Below are positions 42,501 to 55,400 of a stretch of DNA of 64,000 nt, one piece after another. A program made the position numbers and the translations under genes. The DNA is from Hyaloperonospora brassicae (taxonomy: Eukaryota > Oomycota > Peronosporomycetes > Peronosporales > Peronosporaceae), in assembly GCA_947650285.1 (NCBI GenBank), contig CANTFL010001489.1:62001-126000 (forward strand), given 5' to 3'. A model generated the notes under the pieces. It made no database searches and was not told the DNA's origin. It saw nothing but the letters and a program-made list of their open reading frames with translations. How positions within the stretch are numbered: position 1 is the stretch's first letter; every line of letters starts with the position of its first letter.

Positions 42501-45500
42501 CTAATTGAAATAAGACTAGCAATAACCGACAACGCGGAGTTGGGGGCATCTATTAAGCACGACGTGACTTTACAGCCAACATTGTAACTATCTATATAGA
42601 TTGTAAGTAATAGAGTGAAGCGAGACATGGATTTTAGACAAAACCATTGTTGACGTGAAGATGGCGAATCACTGTGCACAAAGTTGGCAATAAGTACAAT
42701 GACACTACAAATTTTGCATAAAGCATGTATGGTTCGACCGCGATTTCTTTAGCAAATCGTGAAATAATAGCTTACATGTTGATGCTTGTACGACAGTATC
42801 ATACTAAAGATATACGACTAAACCTAGGGTACTCGTTAACACGATTTTGGCAACAATATAATAGCCACTCATTTTGATCGATACAGATGTCGTTTGGATA
42901 CCTAATATTCGTAAACCAAGTGTTAAAACATTACCTTTTCAATTATAGTCAATGGTTGTATAATCGGCCGTACTTATCTTCGCAGTTGGCGAAAACTACA
43001 AATTGACAAAATTAGGCCTTAATATGATACGATGACCCAACCATTGATTGCAGAGTGTGTAAGGAGTAACGAGCAATGTGTCACTAGCATGAATGTGAAA
43101 ACATGTAAAATAAGTAACTTTTGAAGGATATTGGATAAAATGGATGAACTAACGTAACTACATATATATTTTTACTTCTCAACCTACTGACCTCATTGAG
43201 TCAGATACGTATCATCCACACTCTTAGATGTATTAGGGTAAGCGTAAATCTTCATGCTGCCACCAATTTCAAAATGTGATCGACTGAAATATAGATGAGT
43301 TTATCCTAGCAGGCGGAACATTCATGATTTCCAGGAGAATGGGTACTCATATGGAGGCAGCCACTTTTTTAACATTATGACCACACCGCTTATCTCTGGT
43401 GTTCATTACCGGACAAAACGGTACCATAAAAGTGCGTATACCATCGTCCAATGTGTTAATTATTGTATTGAAACCATCAGGATTTTATTGTTGAAAAAAT
43501 ATTACGGAACTTGGCTATGCAAGATTATAACGTAACTTGGTGGAGCACAATTCATTCTCGAAGACTCATACGACATTCGGGTGTAACTGAACAATAGTTA
43601 TAATCTGACAAACTGCTATATCATATTGGGCCAGTGATGGATAATAAGGATGATCATGTGATTTACGGTCGGTTATGATACATAAAACACCGCGATCTGC
43701 AAAATGAAGAACGCATTCAAATCTAAATACTGGTCGTGCTAGGGTCACTTAGTGTAAAACTGACTACACCAAAGATGATGAGATAAATGCACGTCAAATG
43801 TTTTGGAAACAATGACATTTTGAAGAAGATGGCAATCGAAGATTCATGTAGAATCCCGATTACGATAAACGCGATCTCAATCAATCTGACATCGTCAGCT
43901 TGTGCGTCAATCAACGCAGATGCGAACAACAAAAGGTAGTTGGATAATACAATATTTGCTGTACACAATAAGATGGTTTTCATCTATCCGCTCTTTGTCC
44001 GGTAGATTATCGACCGTGACCAGATACAGGTGCGGATGGTCTTGGACACCATATTACGACGGAAGAATTGCGCTGATACTCAACACGTGAATACCATCCT
44101 ACTATACAGATAGACCTTTTAAGGCTTCTATATTGATTCGATTGACTTATATTGTATCTGAATTCTATAGGACACACGTCGATCTCTCTCAAGGAAGATA
44201 TCTATAGATCTTATAAATCCAAGAGAATCGATCGAACATTCAGGGTCGGCTTTGCAGGTGGCGTGCCATTACATTTAAAGCCAACCCTACATCACATCGC
44301 TCTCTGTAATATCGGTATTTAATATCTTTCAGGTACCACCATGCTCTGCCCTAATGAGTGTAATATCTTGGAGTCGACACCCCATCAATTTTGTTACTGT
44401 ACATTTCAGCTTAATATTGGGATCCTTAAGTACGCCATTATGTATCACTGTTTATCTCGCCTCTTAAATGGGTTGCTGTTTCTCTTTATTGTGCAATTGA
44501 CGATGACTGCGATGTAGGCTAATGGACACAGACTTCTCGTGTTTTCCATATCGTCTGGGTGATCATCCTTCGCTGTCTTTGGATGCTTCGTAACATTATT
44601 TGATATACTGATGATGTGGCGAACCTTATTGGTGTTAAAGCTTAGGTCCACGCTGTTGTAAATATTATGTACTATGAAGTGTTCCTAAGACTTGGTAACC
44701 CGCAGCTATCGCATTCCAATTTTACACAACACCAATTACAAACTTTATCATCGGCTCTACACCAACGACAACTTAGGCACTTGAGTCTACCTAGTGTCGA
44801 TGCTTTGCCTGACTGGCCCAGCATCGTGGCTTTTGTAGGACCCCCCTCGTTATTTTTCGAATCATACCAATGTCCTTATCGTTGGGATCATATCACGGAC
44901 TCAGCTGATATATATTATAATACCGTCGACTTACCAATGGGGATATCTAGTATGGTCTGCAATAGAAATGGCTGTTACGGCTTACGCCTTCACCTGTTCC
45001 CTTGCGAACACTATGCTCTGCTACATTTTCACCCTTTTATATGTTGCCTTCGGGCTTCTGCATATAGATCTTTTGTCTTAGCATTTTCGTCTTTGGCCTT
45101 TTCATCGTGGATTTTGACCTCCTTCGTCTCAGATGTGACATTCTTTGGCATAATTGATCTGCTATCCGCGCCTGTTTGCGGTCACTTTGTATACCTATTC
45201 GAGTCAATTGATGCAAAATCAATTTGGAGGTATCAGGATAATAATCATCGTTCTTTACCCCTAATGCACCCGACTAAAACCGTTACAGTACTACTACCGA
45301 CCACCTTTCTCGAAAGGTGTTCAGTGCGAGCTTTCATTTTGACTTGGGTCACGGACACACTTTTTTCGTACCAGGTTCAAGTAACGACTACCACACGACC
45401 GACCGGACGTGTCTACTGCAAGCAGGTTTAGTGGTCATAATTTTGATGCGTGTTGGTATTGACCCGCGCCATTGTTCTTAAGCCGTGGCGATTGACCACT

Positions 45501-46732
45501 AAACCAAAAAGATACGGTTTGTTATAATACCAAGTAGTATATCGTATATTGTCTAATTATTAGAGTTTGTATCCCTATCCTTCGTTCTGCCTTCACTCGT
45601 GTTTTCATTACTCGCTTGCGAGTATACGTGATTGCGATTCACTCACTTACGTAATACGGGTTCTTTACTCGATAACTTTGATCACTCACTCGTTTACTAT
45701 GGCCACTCACTCTTTTACCTTCGGGGTTACTATTAAATTTCCACACTATTTGACTTACCATGTCTTCTTCGATCGGCGTACGGTATTGAGGCTGATTGTT
45801 AGCTTGTTTGATAACAGTGCAGTGAAACTTATATTCGATCGCTAACGCACTCATTACTTCTGACTTTTGTAACTGGTACACAACAGGGTACACGTGCCCA
45901 TTCACTACGGTTGTTCCACTCGAGTGTGCAACCTGTACAGTATGTGTGCATTTATGTCCTCCACTGTAGATAAAAATAGTGCGTTTATCTCTGCAGCGTC
46001 TAGACCGCAGTTTATATGTCAATACCGACATCACTGCGACCATCAACAGCCTCTTCTTTGTGATGACTACAATGTCCATCAGTGTTGCGTGTTGATAGCG
46101 TGCACCTCATCTAACATATCTTCAAGCATTTACCTGCAGTAGCGCCAACGTAATTACATCAGCTCTTTACAACCTTGTTGATCAACGTTTCTTGTCTGTC
46201 CGACATCTCATGCAGCCTCGGGTCGTACCTTAGGCCTAACATGACCAAAGGTGCTTCTGGTAGCGATGACAATCTCGTACTGCCATACTATGTAAGCTAA
46301 AACCATTCCAAGCAGGACGGTTCAGGTAGGACAAGAAGCATGTTACACCGTGTGTGCGGTATACAGTTTAGAGATGACGTATGAGGGAGGGAACTAGATC
46401 ATGGTAGTGTGTGTGGCTCGCAAAAGCAAAAGCTACACAAGTGTAGTATGCGCACCTACACAGGGTGCAGTGTATACGTAGACGCGTTCTTGCTTTGTTT
46501 CGTTACTTGCCAAGTGCACACGAAGTTGACGACAGACGCTTTTGTCTCTCTGACGACAGAATGTGCGACAAGCAACACACAGAGTGAGAGGCAAAAGAGG
46601 AGGATCGGCGGGCGGTCCCTACCTTACGCAAACAAAGGTTCGAAGGCGATGCATGTTAACAGAATAGAGCGCGCCCATCTACACAGCAACAGACGCGGGT
46701 CTCTCTTGCATCCAGCGGGCTCCTCGCTCGCT
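39546..46732. other. AT-rich decayed region, no gene recognised
   Basis: There is no consistent coding, domain or RNA gene on either strand. The longest frame (44667-45431, plus) has a composition without family features. The stretch probably consists of very old transposons. The region 46.3-46.7 kb is the 3' side of NOP53. Confidence 0.45.
45425..45505. repeat. 81-bp structure with 13-bp inverted ends
   Basis: GGTTTAGTGGTCA at 45425-45437 is perfectly inverted as TGACCACTAAACC at 45493-45505. It may be a tiny MITE or a hairpin. Confidence 0.6.
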
Positions 46733-48175
46733 CTACTTCTTCTCAATGATCCTGACCTTTGCTTTGTGAGTCTTACTAGGCCGGCCAATGACGATCTTAT
46801 TGCGCTTGTGCAGACTGTCAAAGCGATCCAGCAGGGGATGGCCCTTAGGCTTCAGAGTCCGAAAGGTGCCCGTGAGCTCCTCAGAGAATGAGACCGGCTT
46901 CGTGCGGTCGAGTTTGCTGCATGTCATGGATCGACAACGAGAACAAAGCCGTCAATCACAAAGCCCTTCGAGCATCACCTGTGACTCATCACATACACAC
47001 ACACAAGTACTACTTACATATACTTTCCGCCCACACGCACTAGCGGCTCGCCTTGCAGCTTTTGCTCTCGCTGGAGCTTCTTCAACTCCTGCTTTTTCGA
47101 CGCTTCCTTCTCGCTCTTGACAATATCTTGCAAAATATGGCGAGAGCTACAACAACACCGACAAATGGACACACGTTCAGCACCCTCGTTGTCACAATCA
47201 CCTCGCCACAGACGCTCCACGTACGCATTGATCTGCTTCACGATCGCTTTCTCGCTACGTCGCACTTGGTGACCCCGCTCCATCAGCTTGTGCCGTGTCT
47301 GCTTATTGCGCTGCGCACGTGTCACCTTCTTGGGCACTTTGCGCGCCTTTTCCGAAAAACGACAAAACAACGGCCAAAACGCAAGTCAGATTCCTCGCCA
47401 TTCCACACGAGCGCATGGCCGTCTCATTACGCACCTTCTTCATCGGGTCGTCTTCGTCATCCGAGTCGCTGGCAGCTTCCGAGTCCGACGACTCCTCTTT
47501 GATGTGTTGCAACGTCTCCTTTGACATGCCCTTCGACACGGGCTCACGCAGCAGCGCCGTCTTTTCGCGCCGTTCCAGCTCTTCTGCCACTGCTTCCGCC
47601 ATCACATCCTGATGCGTGTCAAAATCTGGATGGTACGACTGGCCAGCGGCCGCGACTTCGACCGTCGGCACCTTGTACTTGGTCGAAGCCACGGGCTTGC
47701 GTTGCTTGAGCTTCTTCACGATAATCGGCGCTACGTACTCGTCCAGCTGCTGCACCTGTTCATCTTCCTTGATCCTGCCGTCTTGACACCAAATCTCCGT
47801 CGCTGGCTCTTGCTTTCTCTTCCTCTTTTTCTTGTCCGTCAGTTGCTGCTGCTGCTGCATCGACTCTGTTGGCTGCTGCATCTGCTGCTGGTGTTGCTGT
47901 AGCTTCTTGACAGCCAGGACCTCTCCTTTGTTGAGCTTAGCAACATCAAACTTGCGCGAACTCGCTAGCAACGGGTCTTTCTGCAGCTTCAGCAGCTTCT
48001 GCTTCTTGGCCAGACGAGTGGGTACGTCGCCGCCCTTGCTGTCGAGCTGGAAGAGCTGCGTCGACCCGACGTGCTGGAGCTTCTTGTCTTCGGCGTCCTG
48101 TCGGATGCTCTCTTCCACTTGCGCGCCCACGGCCGCAACGCGCTGCTGTCGACGGCGCTTCGTGCTGTTGCCCAT
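46733..48175 (-). CDS. NOP53 (GLTSCR2) ribosome biogenesis factor
   Basis: Four exons: 48175-47435, 47346-47225, 47146-47024, 46916-46733. All introns are GT–AG, and the joined length is 1170 nt (389 codons plus stop), so the frame is preserved throughout. Nop53 is a nucleolar 60S assembly factor that recruits the Mtr4-exosome for 7S/ITS2 processing. Evidence: an N-terminal basic start (MGNSTKRRRQQRV), KDPLLASSRKFDVAK, VKKLKQRKPV, the lysine-rich MKK–ARKVPKKVTRAQRNKQTRHK region across intron 1, and the conserved C-terminus FSEELTGTFRTLKPKGHPLLDRFDS–LHKRN. A Gln-rich tract lies near residues 95-112. No AIM-like L-F-X-Φ-D motif is certain, but FDVAK-type sequence is present. The gene is divergent from the ApoL-like gene. 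Confidence 0.9.
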
Positions 48176-48497
48176 GCTGCGACGGGTGTGAACGAGCTGC
48201 TCGCTTGCTCGCTTGGCAGCCAGTCAGTCGTCAGGACTCGTCGAGTCGGTCCGTAGTAGTGTGTACCACATCGTGGAAGAGCGGGGTACGTGGGTCTGCC
48301 CGTGCCACACCACCGACACACAAACGTTCGTCGCTCGTTAGACGAAAAACTTGCAGTTGCGGCAGCCGTTTTGCGTTCGCTCTCTCGCATTCGCTGTCAT
48401 TTGGGGGTTACTGTTCTCGTACTAACTATATAGATACGTAGAAACACAACGCCCAGCAGTATATCGCGCGCGCGAGCGCGGCATACCGGTATATGCC
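48176..48497. promoter_or_regulatory. Shared upstream region of NOP53 and the ApoL-like gene
   Basis: This 322-bp gap lies between head-to-head start codons. A CG-alternating run (GCGCGCGCGAGCGCGG) lies at about 48466-48481, just before the plus-strand ATG. No defined promoter element is assigned. Confidence 0.45.
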
Positions 48498-49977
48498 ATG
48501 GTCTCGAGCCCGACGTACGCGCGTGCCAAGACGCTGGACGAGAGCCGCGACGATCTAGCGCTCGTGCGCCATGGCAGCGGCAAGTTCTCGACGCCCGTGC
48601 AGACCGCTCGGCGCAGCTTCACGACGGAGGACCTGCCGTCGGTCAAGTCGTTCGTGTCCATGTCGGACGCGATGGCCGAGACGAAGCAACGGTCGGGGTC
48701 GGATATCTTTGAGAGCAGTCGATTGGCTATAATGAAAGGGATCCAAGGGGTCGGGCTCGACCGGGTCGTGGACAAGATGCAGAAGGCGTTTACACCCGAC
48801 GACTCGGAGCGGGTGCTGCGTGCCGAGTGGCTCGTGGTCGAGACGGAGGAGCATCAGCTGCAGCAGCTCCAGGAGGTCGTGCACAAGCTCCAGAAGGCCT
48901 TCAAGTTCAGCAATGGACTGCGGACGCTCGTGAAATTGGCCAATCGCACGCTCGTCAAGTGCGACGAGCTCGTGGACCGCAGTCAAGTGCACTTGGAGCA
49001 GTGCAACCTCATGTTTGCGCAGTTTGCCAACGAGATTGCGACGCTCACGGACTATCTGAGCAAGTTAAGAGAAGCGGTGATCCCGTCGCTGCAGACAAAG
49101 GATATCAGTGAGGAGAAGAAGCACGCGAGACGAGCTGAGTGGGCGCTTGCCCGCATGACACAGAGCGCGCAGTCCATGGTGGCCGAGATGCAGGAGAGTC
49201 TGGACGAGCTGGACGAGCTCACGACGTCGTGCACTGAGCTCATGGTGCAAAGCATTACGCTGCTGCACATGAGAGGACGGTCAGCTGACTTCAGTGGCAC
49301 GGGCGTTGCTGCCGGTGCGGCCAGTGTAGTGGCAGGAGCTGTCGTGAGCGTCGCTGGAGTGGTTGCTGCTCCAGCGACGAGTGGACTGAGTGTGCCGATA
49401 TCTCTTGCCGGCAAGAGTTTGTTCCTGTCAGGACTTGCGGCATTGACACCGTCTGGTATCATGCTCAACCGTACGTACTGAGAGGGCAAATGTGGTGCGT
49501 CGAGTATGTGCAGACGCTGACATGGATATGTCTGCTCATTCGTAGGTCAAAGTCAACAACTTAGTGGACTCTCGTCACTCGTGGTGAACCTCAAGTCGTG
49601 TCTCGAAATCATGAATCTGAAGCGAGAAGAAATGTCTGTGGCTTTTGCAGCGGTCGAAGGTATTCACCTCGACATTAAGCAAGCGACGGCGTTCTGCCAA
49701 GACGCCGTCGAGCTCGAGATCTCCATTTACGTAAGTCGTGGCTCGCATTGCATCTGTGTCTGCAACCGATGCGTCAAAAGGCACCAATCGTTTGTGTGTT
49801 CCATGTCGTCTGTACCCGCAGGAGAGCTCTTGGATCTTTATCGAGGACATAAGCGTCAAACTGTCGACGCTCAGCCAGTCGGTGGAGCTATTCCAGGCGT
49901 CGCCCAGCGTCTGGCACTTTTGCAAGTCGGAAGACGCCATGTACCAGTACCTGCTTGCCGAAGAGGAAGAAGACTGA
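48498..49977 (+). CDS. ApoL-like coiled-coil protein with glycine-rich hydrophobic segment
   Basis: Three exons: 48498-49470, 49546-49730, 49822-49977 (GT–AG, phases 1 and 0; 437 residues). Residues about 105-250 are predicted coiled-coil helices (ETEEHQLQQLQEVVHKLQKA, ALARMTQSAQSMVAEMQESL). Residues about 266-322 form a Gly/Ala-rich hydrophobic stretch (GTGVAAGAASVVAGAVVSVA, then LSVPISLAGKSLFLSGLAAL). Such a stretch is characteristic of the apolipoprotein L/SMC-like membrane-inserting family. A second helical part follows, and the acidic end is EEEED. There is no signal peptide, so a cytosolic protein that inserts in membranes is inferred. The ApoL similarity is by pattern, not by alignment; the protein may be a lineage-specific family. 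Confidence 0.8.
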
Positions 49978-50273
49978 GCTAATTCGCTGCAACGTTGCTT
50001 CACCCGCGGGGAATGGCGAATAGTGTTCGTCACATCTCTCGTTGCCTCAACCCAAGTACAGTCGAGGCTTGTGTATGTATGTGCTTTCTAGTCCATCCTT
50101 GTACTTGTATAATGTACTGTGTACACTGAGAAGAGACACGCTGTATTTGCATTCGGTTTTGTTCTTCGCTTGCGCTGACCGAAACCGGTATCAACGTCGG
50201 TACAAATTACCGGTTGTCCTGACACGCGAGTCGGTAGTCCCTCTCCAGTCAGTCCACTGCCAGGAAGTAGCTC

Positions 50274-52486
50274 ATGGACCTGTACGCCGACTTGCCGCTG
50301 GCCAAAGGCGTCAAAGCGCCTTCTGCGCTCGACGCTGACGGCAAACCCAAGACGTCGTTGTCGTCGACTACTTCCGGTACGTTTTCTGCATCGGTTGTGC
50401 GGCAAACGCCGGTCAACTAGTCAATCGATCGTGTGCCGTCTTTTTATCATTGCGTAATTTACACGATGTACTATGATTATTATAATTTTCATACCTTTTG
50501 ATCGTGTTTTTTATGATTGCGTGTGTTGTTATTGTCATCCTCTCTTACAATTTACAATCTTGTGTTTTGCACTACTGTATTTCTCTATGTCTCTTTTTAC
50601 TGCCTCGTCTGGCTGTGCAGTATGGGCCAGTGCGCCGTTGATGGTCCCCCAAGCAGCCAAGAACAAGAGCGGCAATCGATCAGCAGCTGCGGGAATAGCC
50701 AGTGTAGGCCCTTTTCTTGCATTTGTAGCCACTTGGGTATCAAGATCCAGCAGCTAGAGGACTCATGACGCTTTTTCTCCTCGTGCGCGGGTAGAGCTCG
50801 TTGATGGTGCCCAGTGCCTTGACGGCGAGTAGAGGCAAAAGTCCGGTGGTACCGGCTGCTTCGCTTGGTTTTAAGCCTGCATCAGTGGCTAGAAAAGCAC
50901 CGGCAGGTGTTCCAGTGGTCTATAAGCAGGAGCATGACGAGACGGTGAGGACTACTGCAAGCGCAGGGTTGGGGTACGTCGCAGCGACGGAAGTGAAGGT
51001 GACGTCGATCGATCGTCGACAAGACACGACGCGGACGCAAGACGGGGATGTGGCGAGTATCGATATGGCTGGCAGCCACTTTTTCCAGCAGACGTATCGA
51101 GACGAGTACCAACCAGCACGACCAAACAGCTACGAGATGTACTGCAAGGAACGACAAGAGAAGAAGAAGCTTGAACAGGTGAAGCGCGAGCTGAGTCGTC
51201 GACAGCGAGAACAGGAGCGAGAGGTACGGTACAGAGAGGCTGCTAGCATGCACTCGATGTACACTGATGACCGACGCGATTGGTGGTGACTTTTGTGTTT
51301 GCTGCAGGGCAAGTTGGAGCGAGAGAAGCTCGCAGAGGATCTTGCGGCAGGGCGAGCACCTGCCATGAAGCTGCTCGCACCTGCTGGACGAGGACGAGGC
51401 ATGACGATGCCAGCGTGGATGCGCAAGAAAATGTTCGCCATTGAGTGTGCTATGTGAAAGAATCCAGTGCGTTGTACTGACTGCTGTGATACTGCAGTGA
51501 AGATCATGCGGCGTCGCAGCCAGAGAGCGAGCGTGACGTAGACCGAGAACAGTCTTTTGAGATTACAGAGGCTAAGAAGGGCTTTACCGAAGGGCAGTTC
51601 GACGATGCTGCGGAGTCTCGAGACAGTCCGGGCTTTCCTACCAAGGGCTCTAGCTTCTCCTCATCTTCTGGATCAGCGTCATTGTCTGTATCGGGTGGGC
51701 GCATGGGAGTGACCACAGCCGAGCCAAGTGATCGAGCGCGCGAGAGCAGTCTGCGCGGTGGCAGTCGTGACAAAAGGGATCGTCGTTCTTTGGAACGGGG
51801 TCAGCCACATGCGCCGGTGATGGACGAATTTGGAAGAGAGGTTCGGCACGATGCTAAGCGAAAGAGAGCGGACCGGCCGGTCGACAAACACCGTGAGCAC
51901 AGCACGAGCTCAAGAAGCTGCAGTGGTCGAGAGAAAGTGCGACACCGAGAAAGCGAAAGCCATTTACCGCGTGAGAAGCGCCATCGAACAAGTGAATGGA
52001 GCAGCAGGTCCCCGCAGAAAACTGTATTGACAAGCCAAGTGGTGTTGTTGAAGGTAAGGAAGAGGGAACGGCGATTGTTGGTACAGCTAGACGAGAGCTT
52101 TTCTTGATCATTGTTTTGCTGCCAGAATATGGTAGGACCAGGCGAGGTGGACGACGAGCTGGAAGACGAAGTAAAGGGTGAATGCTCGGAGAAGTATGGC
52201 CCCGTGAAAAAGTGTGTGGTGTACGAAATGGCTGGGAAGGTTGTGCCCGAAGAAGCTGTCCGGATTTTCGTTCAGTTTACGAATTCAGAAGACGCCACGA
52301 AAGGTGAGGTGATGCCAAAAAGATATTTGCGCACTGCGAGAGCTACCAGCCCTAGAGTATGTCTGAGTGACGAACCCATTTACAGCGTTGACAGGCTTAC
52401 ATGGTCGATTCTTCGGAGGCCGCCAAGTCAAAGCAGCGTACTACGACGAGAGCAAGTTCGACCGAATGGATCTCACAAGCCAGTAG
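50274..52486 (+). CDS. Splicing factor SPF45 (RBM17) homologue
   Basis: Seven exons: 50274-50376, 50621-50703, 50795-51223, 51308-51432, 51498-52053, 52126-52303, 52395-52486. All are GT–AG with matching phases, and the total is 1566 nt (521 residues). SPF45 is a U2-associated regulator that binds U2AF-ligand motifs of SF3b1 and SF1. It starts MDLYADLPLAKG, as in the family. A charged helical middle follows (DEYQPARPNSYEMYCKERQE, then KKKLEQVKRELSRRQREQER). Next is a Ser/Arg-rich region (about 250-425) and a C-terminal UHM (about 426-521). The UHM has VVLLKNMVGPGEVDDELEDE, KYGPVKKCVVYEM, and GRFFGGRQVKAAYYDESKF with the R-x-F tryptophan-pocket motif. I see no G-patch motif, which normally sits before the UHM. 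Introns are 57-244 nt. Confidence 0.93.
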
Positions 52487-55400
52487 AGAGAGTGAGGCGT
52501 CTAGCACGCCCCGGTCCTGTGTGAATGGAATCTGGAAACGTGTAGGGTATGTGCTCACCAAAGAAAGCGATACCTGCGACTTGGTCCGTGAAGAAAGCAG
52601 CATGGCTTGTCGTCGAGGGGATGGAAGCAATGTCGAGATGGATGCAGCTGTTTGCAGGATCTAGCGCAGCGGTGCGATCACGCGCCCTTTTCTAACGGCA
52701 AGTCGTTGAGACAGCGAGAACAAGACGAGAATGGACACATACGCGCATACCACCGCGACCGAAAGTAAGTGCATAATATCACTTCAATCACGTTGTCGAA
52801 CTCCCTGTTGACAGTAGTGGCGATGATTTGTGACGCCTGTTTTTCCACGATGAAGCTCGACCAAGCAGCTGAAGCTCGACCAAGCAGCTGAAGCTCTCAG
52901 GTTCCTAAAGCTCGTGTCGTTCCGGACTTGTACCTCCATCGGTTGCGGCATGCACGCTTTCGCGCAGCTTGCTCGTAGCACCTCCATGTGCTTTCACCGT
53001 TTGTAAATGCTGATACATCACTCGAAGGACCTCCATGCACAGTCTTTTGTTCTTGTCGAGATGATGCTAAATGCGTTGATTGTCGAGCCAATGTGAAACG
53101 AGCTAGAAGCGCTTATGCCTCAGGTTCGTGGATGCTTGTGCTCATCGTTTACCGCTAGCAGCATCGCTTGCTGTTGCTCACATCTCGTCGACTGATAGCG
53201 TGGAATGGAGTGAAGCAGCTGATGCAAACTCTTTGCTTCTCATCGTTCATAGAGACTGATTGGCACCAGCGATTGAATGCCATCATCAGTTTCGCCCTTG
53301 ATGAAGCTCTTCGTCGTCCTGCTGAGGGCAAACTCATTCTGTCTGTCGCTGGACGTCGCTCGATAGACCACACACGTGATCTACTGACATCGCTAGGGTG
53401 GTACATGTTGTCGCTCATTGCCTGATGAAGGGCAAACGTACAGTCAGCATGAGGCGTACAATCGCATCGTGTACAACAAAACCGCTGCAGCTCTCACCAG
53501 TAGTTATCTTTCAGTCTCTTTACTCTTTGAAGAGCGTCATTCCCGCCAGGGTTTGCTGCTGCTACTCCCTTGGAATAACCCGTGCAAACTACTGGTTGCA
53601 GTAGAGCAACACATTGGTATAAACGCGCAGTGAAGTGCGGCGTCGACCAACAATGTCCTGTGAGCTGTACCGAAAACGATGCTACCTCGATGGGGTCTCG
53701 TGCGGCCACTGTATCGTCACATCATGCCACGCTACAGCTTCCGATCGGCGCTTCTTAGTGTTTGACCAGTCAAACGGACAGCCAAAGTATGAGCGCGACG
53801 ACGCAAAAAGGAACACGATGCACAGAGTGCAGAACGAGAGTACACCACGGACTGTCAAGGCGTGTAGAACAACGACGGAAAAAGTGTCTCGTGTTGTGAT
53901 AACGTCCGAGGTGCTATTCTCGCATCGTCATATACGCACGGGCGCTGTACTGACGAGCGAAGCAAAGATCGCTCGGACTTTAGTGTACACTGATGATGAA
54001 CAGCACTCGATCAAACGTCTACAGTCACTGACACTGTTTGCACTTTGTGCTGCACAAAACACTCGTCCAGAGCAGTATATCTTTTCACCCCTATCGAGTT
54101 CGAGCGAGCGATCGAGAAGATCAGCCACCGGCGTAGTACAACCGCTTTCGGCAAGCAGACGACACTCGGGTTGTCGAGCGCTTGGACAGTAATCCCCGTA
54201 CGTGATGTCGGGAACTCGTCAATCATTCTCGATCGAAACGAAGCTTCTGACAGCGCCGTCGCAACTCAACGTCTGACACAGCGCGTCCATAGCGCGCGTG
54301 GATTGCCCCGAATCTTCTCTCCATCGGGTCTGGTAGACCAGCGTGACACAGTGCCAAACCGCCTCTTGCACCTATAGCCGGTCAACAATCTATCGGTCGT
54401 CCTCACACAATGTCTCGTTCGACAAACTCTTCTGGAGCGTTCCAACGCAGAGGGATCTGCTGCGTTGTCGACGTCCCGTGGATCAATTCAGGGGGGAGCC
54501 GGTTCTTGCGTCAGCGCCTCTTTGATCCCTTCAGTCGCACTTTGCACTCCCATCGTAGTGCGAGAATCTTGTCGCGTGCTGGAAAAGCGAATCTTGAATC
54601 CATCTGCTGAGCAGTATTTCGATCCACCGACTAAGAGGCGCTCGCCAGACGCAATCACTGACTCATCGTGCAACGGCTACCACACGTTGGCAGTCAGCAC
54701 AGTTTGTAGCCAAACAAGAGGCAGCACTATGGGACCATCTGACCAGCCATACCATTGCATACTTTTGCTTTCAATCGTTGCAATTGACGCTCTTTCGTTC
54801 GAAACGTCCGAGTTCGTGTACAAATGTTCTTCGCCCGAAACTTTGTTGAGCGAGAGGATCCTCCATCTGAGCTTCACGACGCATGATGACGACTCTGTCG
54901 TTTGCCAATGGCATTGTATCGCCCCACCACTGTGTTGGTACTTGCAATTTGATACAGGAATCAATTGCGTACCCGAGGGAGCGTCTAAGTTCGCTCGATA
55001 CGACAACTGCCATTTAGGCCGTGCGTCAGCTTTAATACATGATAGACCGCACGTGAGCGCAATGACACACGTACCGGGTGCAATCTGGACGTGGTAGTGT
55101 TCCCACGCGCCCTTGACACATGGCAGCAGCAACAGTCACTTGTGATACTTCGACTGTCAATCTTTTAGCCACAGTAGAGAGCGCACACAGCAATACCCCT
55201 GTACAAGCTTACGGCTATCATGCACACGGCGGCCTTCAGTATGCGGATCGGTGCATGACGACACACGCACTGGTCGTGTAGAAGGAACCGAAACCAGTCG
55301 CGTAAAGCCCTTGCACAGGTACATCCAAACTTGCACGTCGACGATCGGGCGTGACCTCCACTTTCCGCTGCATCAGAATGCAACTTCTCTTCACCGTCCG

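Noticed and set aside
44667..45431. 254-codon plus-strand frame in the AT-rich region
   Set aside because: The composition gives no domain, the surrounding DNA is decayed, and no splice or promoter context was found; most likely a chance frame.
53635..55097. Two frames of 185-210 codons downstream of SPF45
   Set aside because: The amino-acid patterns change family-like character at each frame switch and no conserved motif is visible; left as unassigned.
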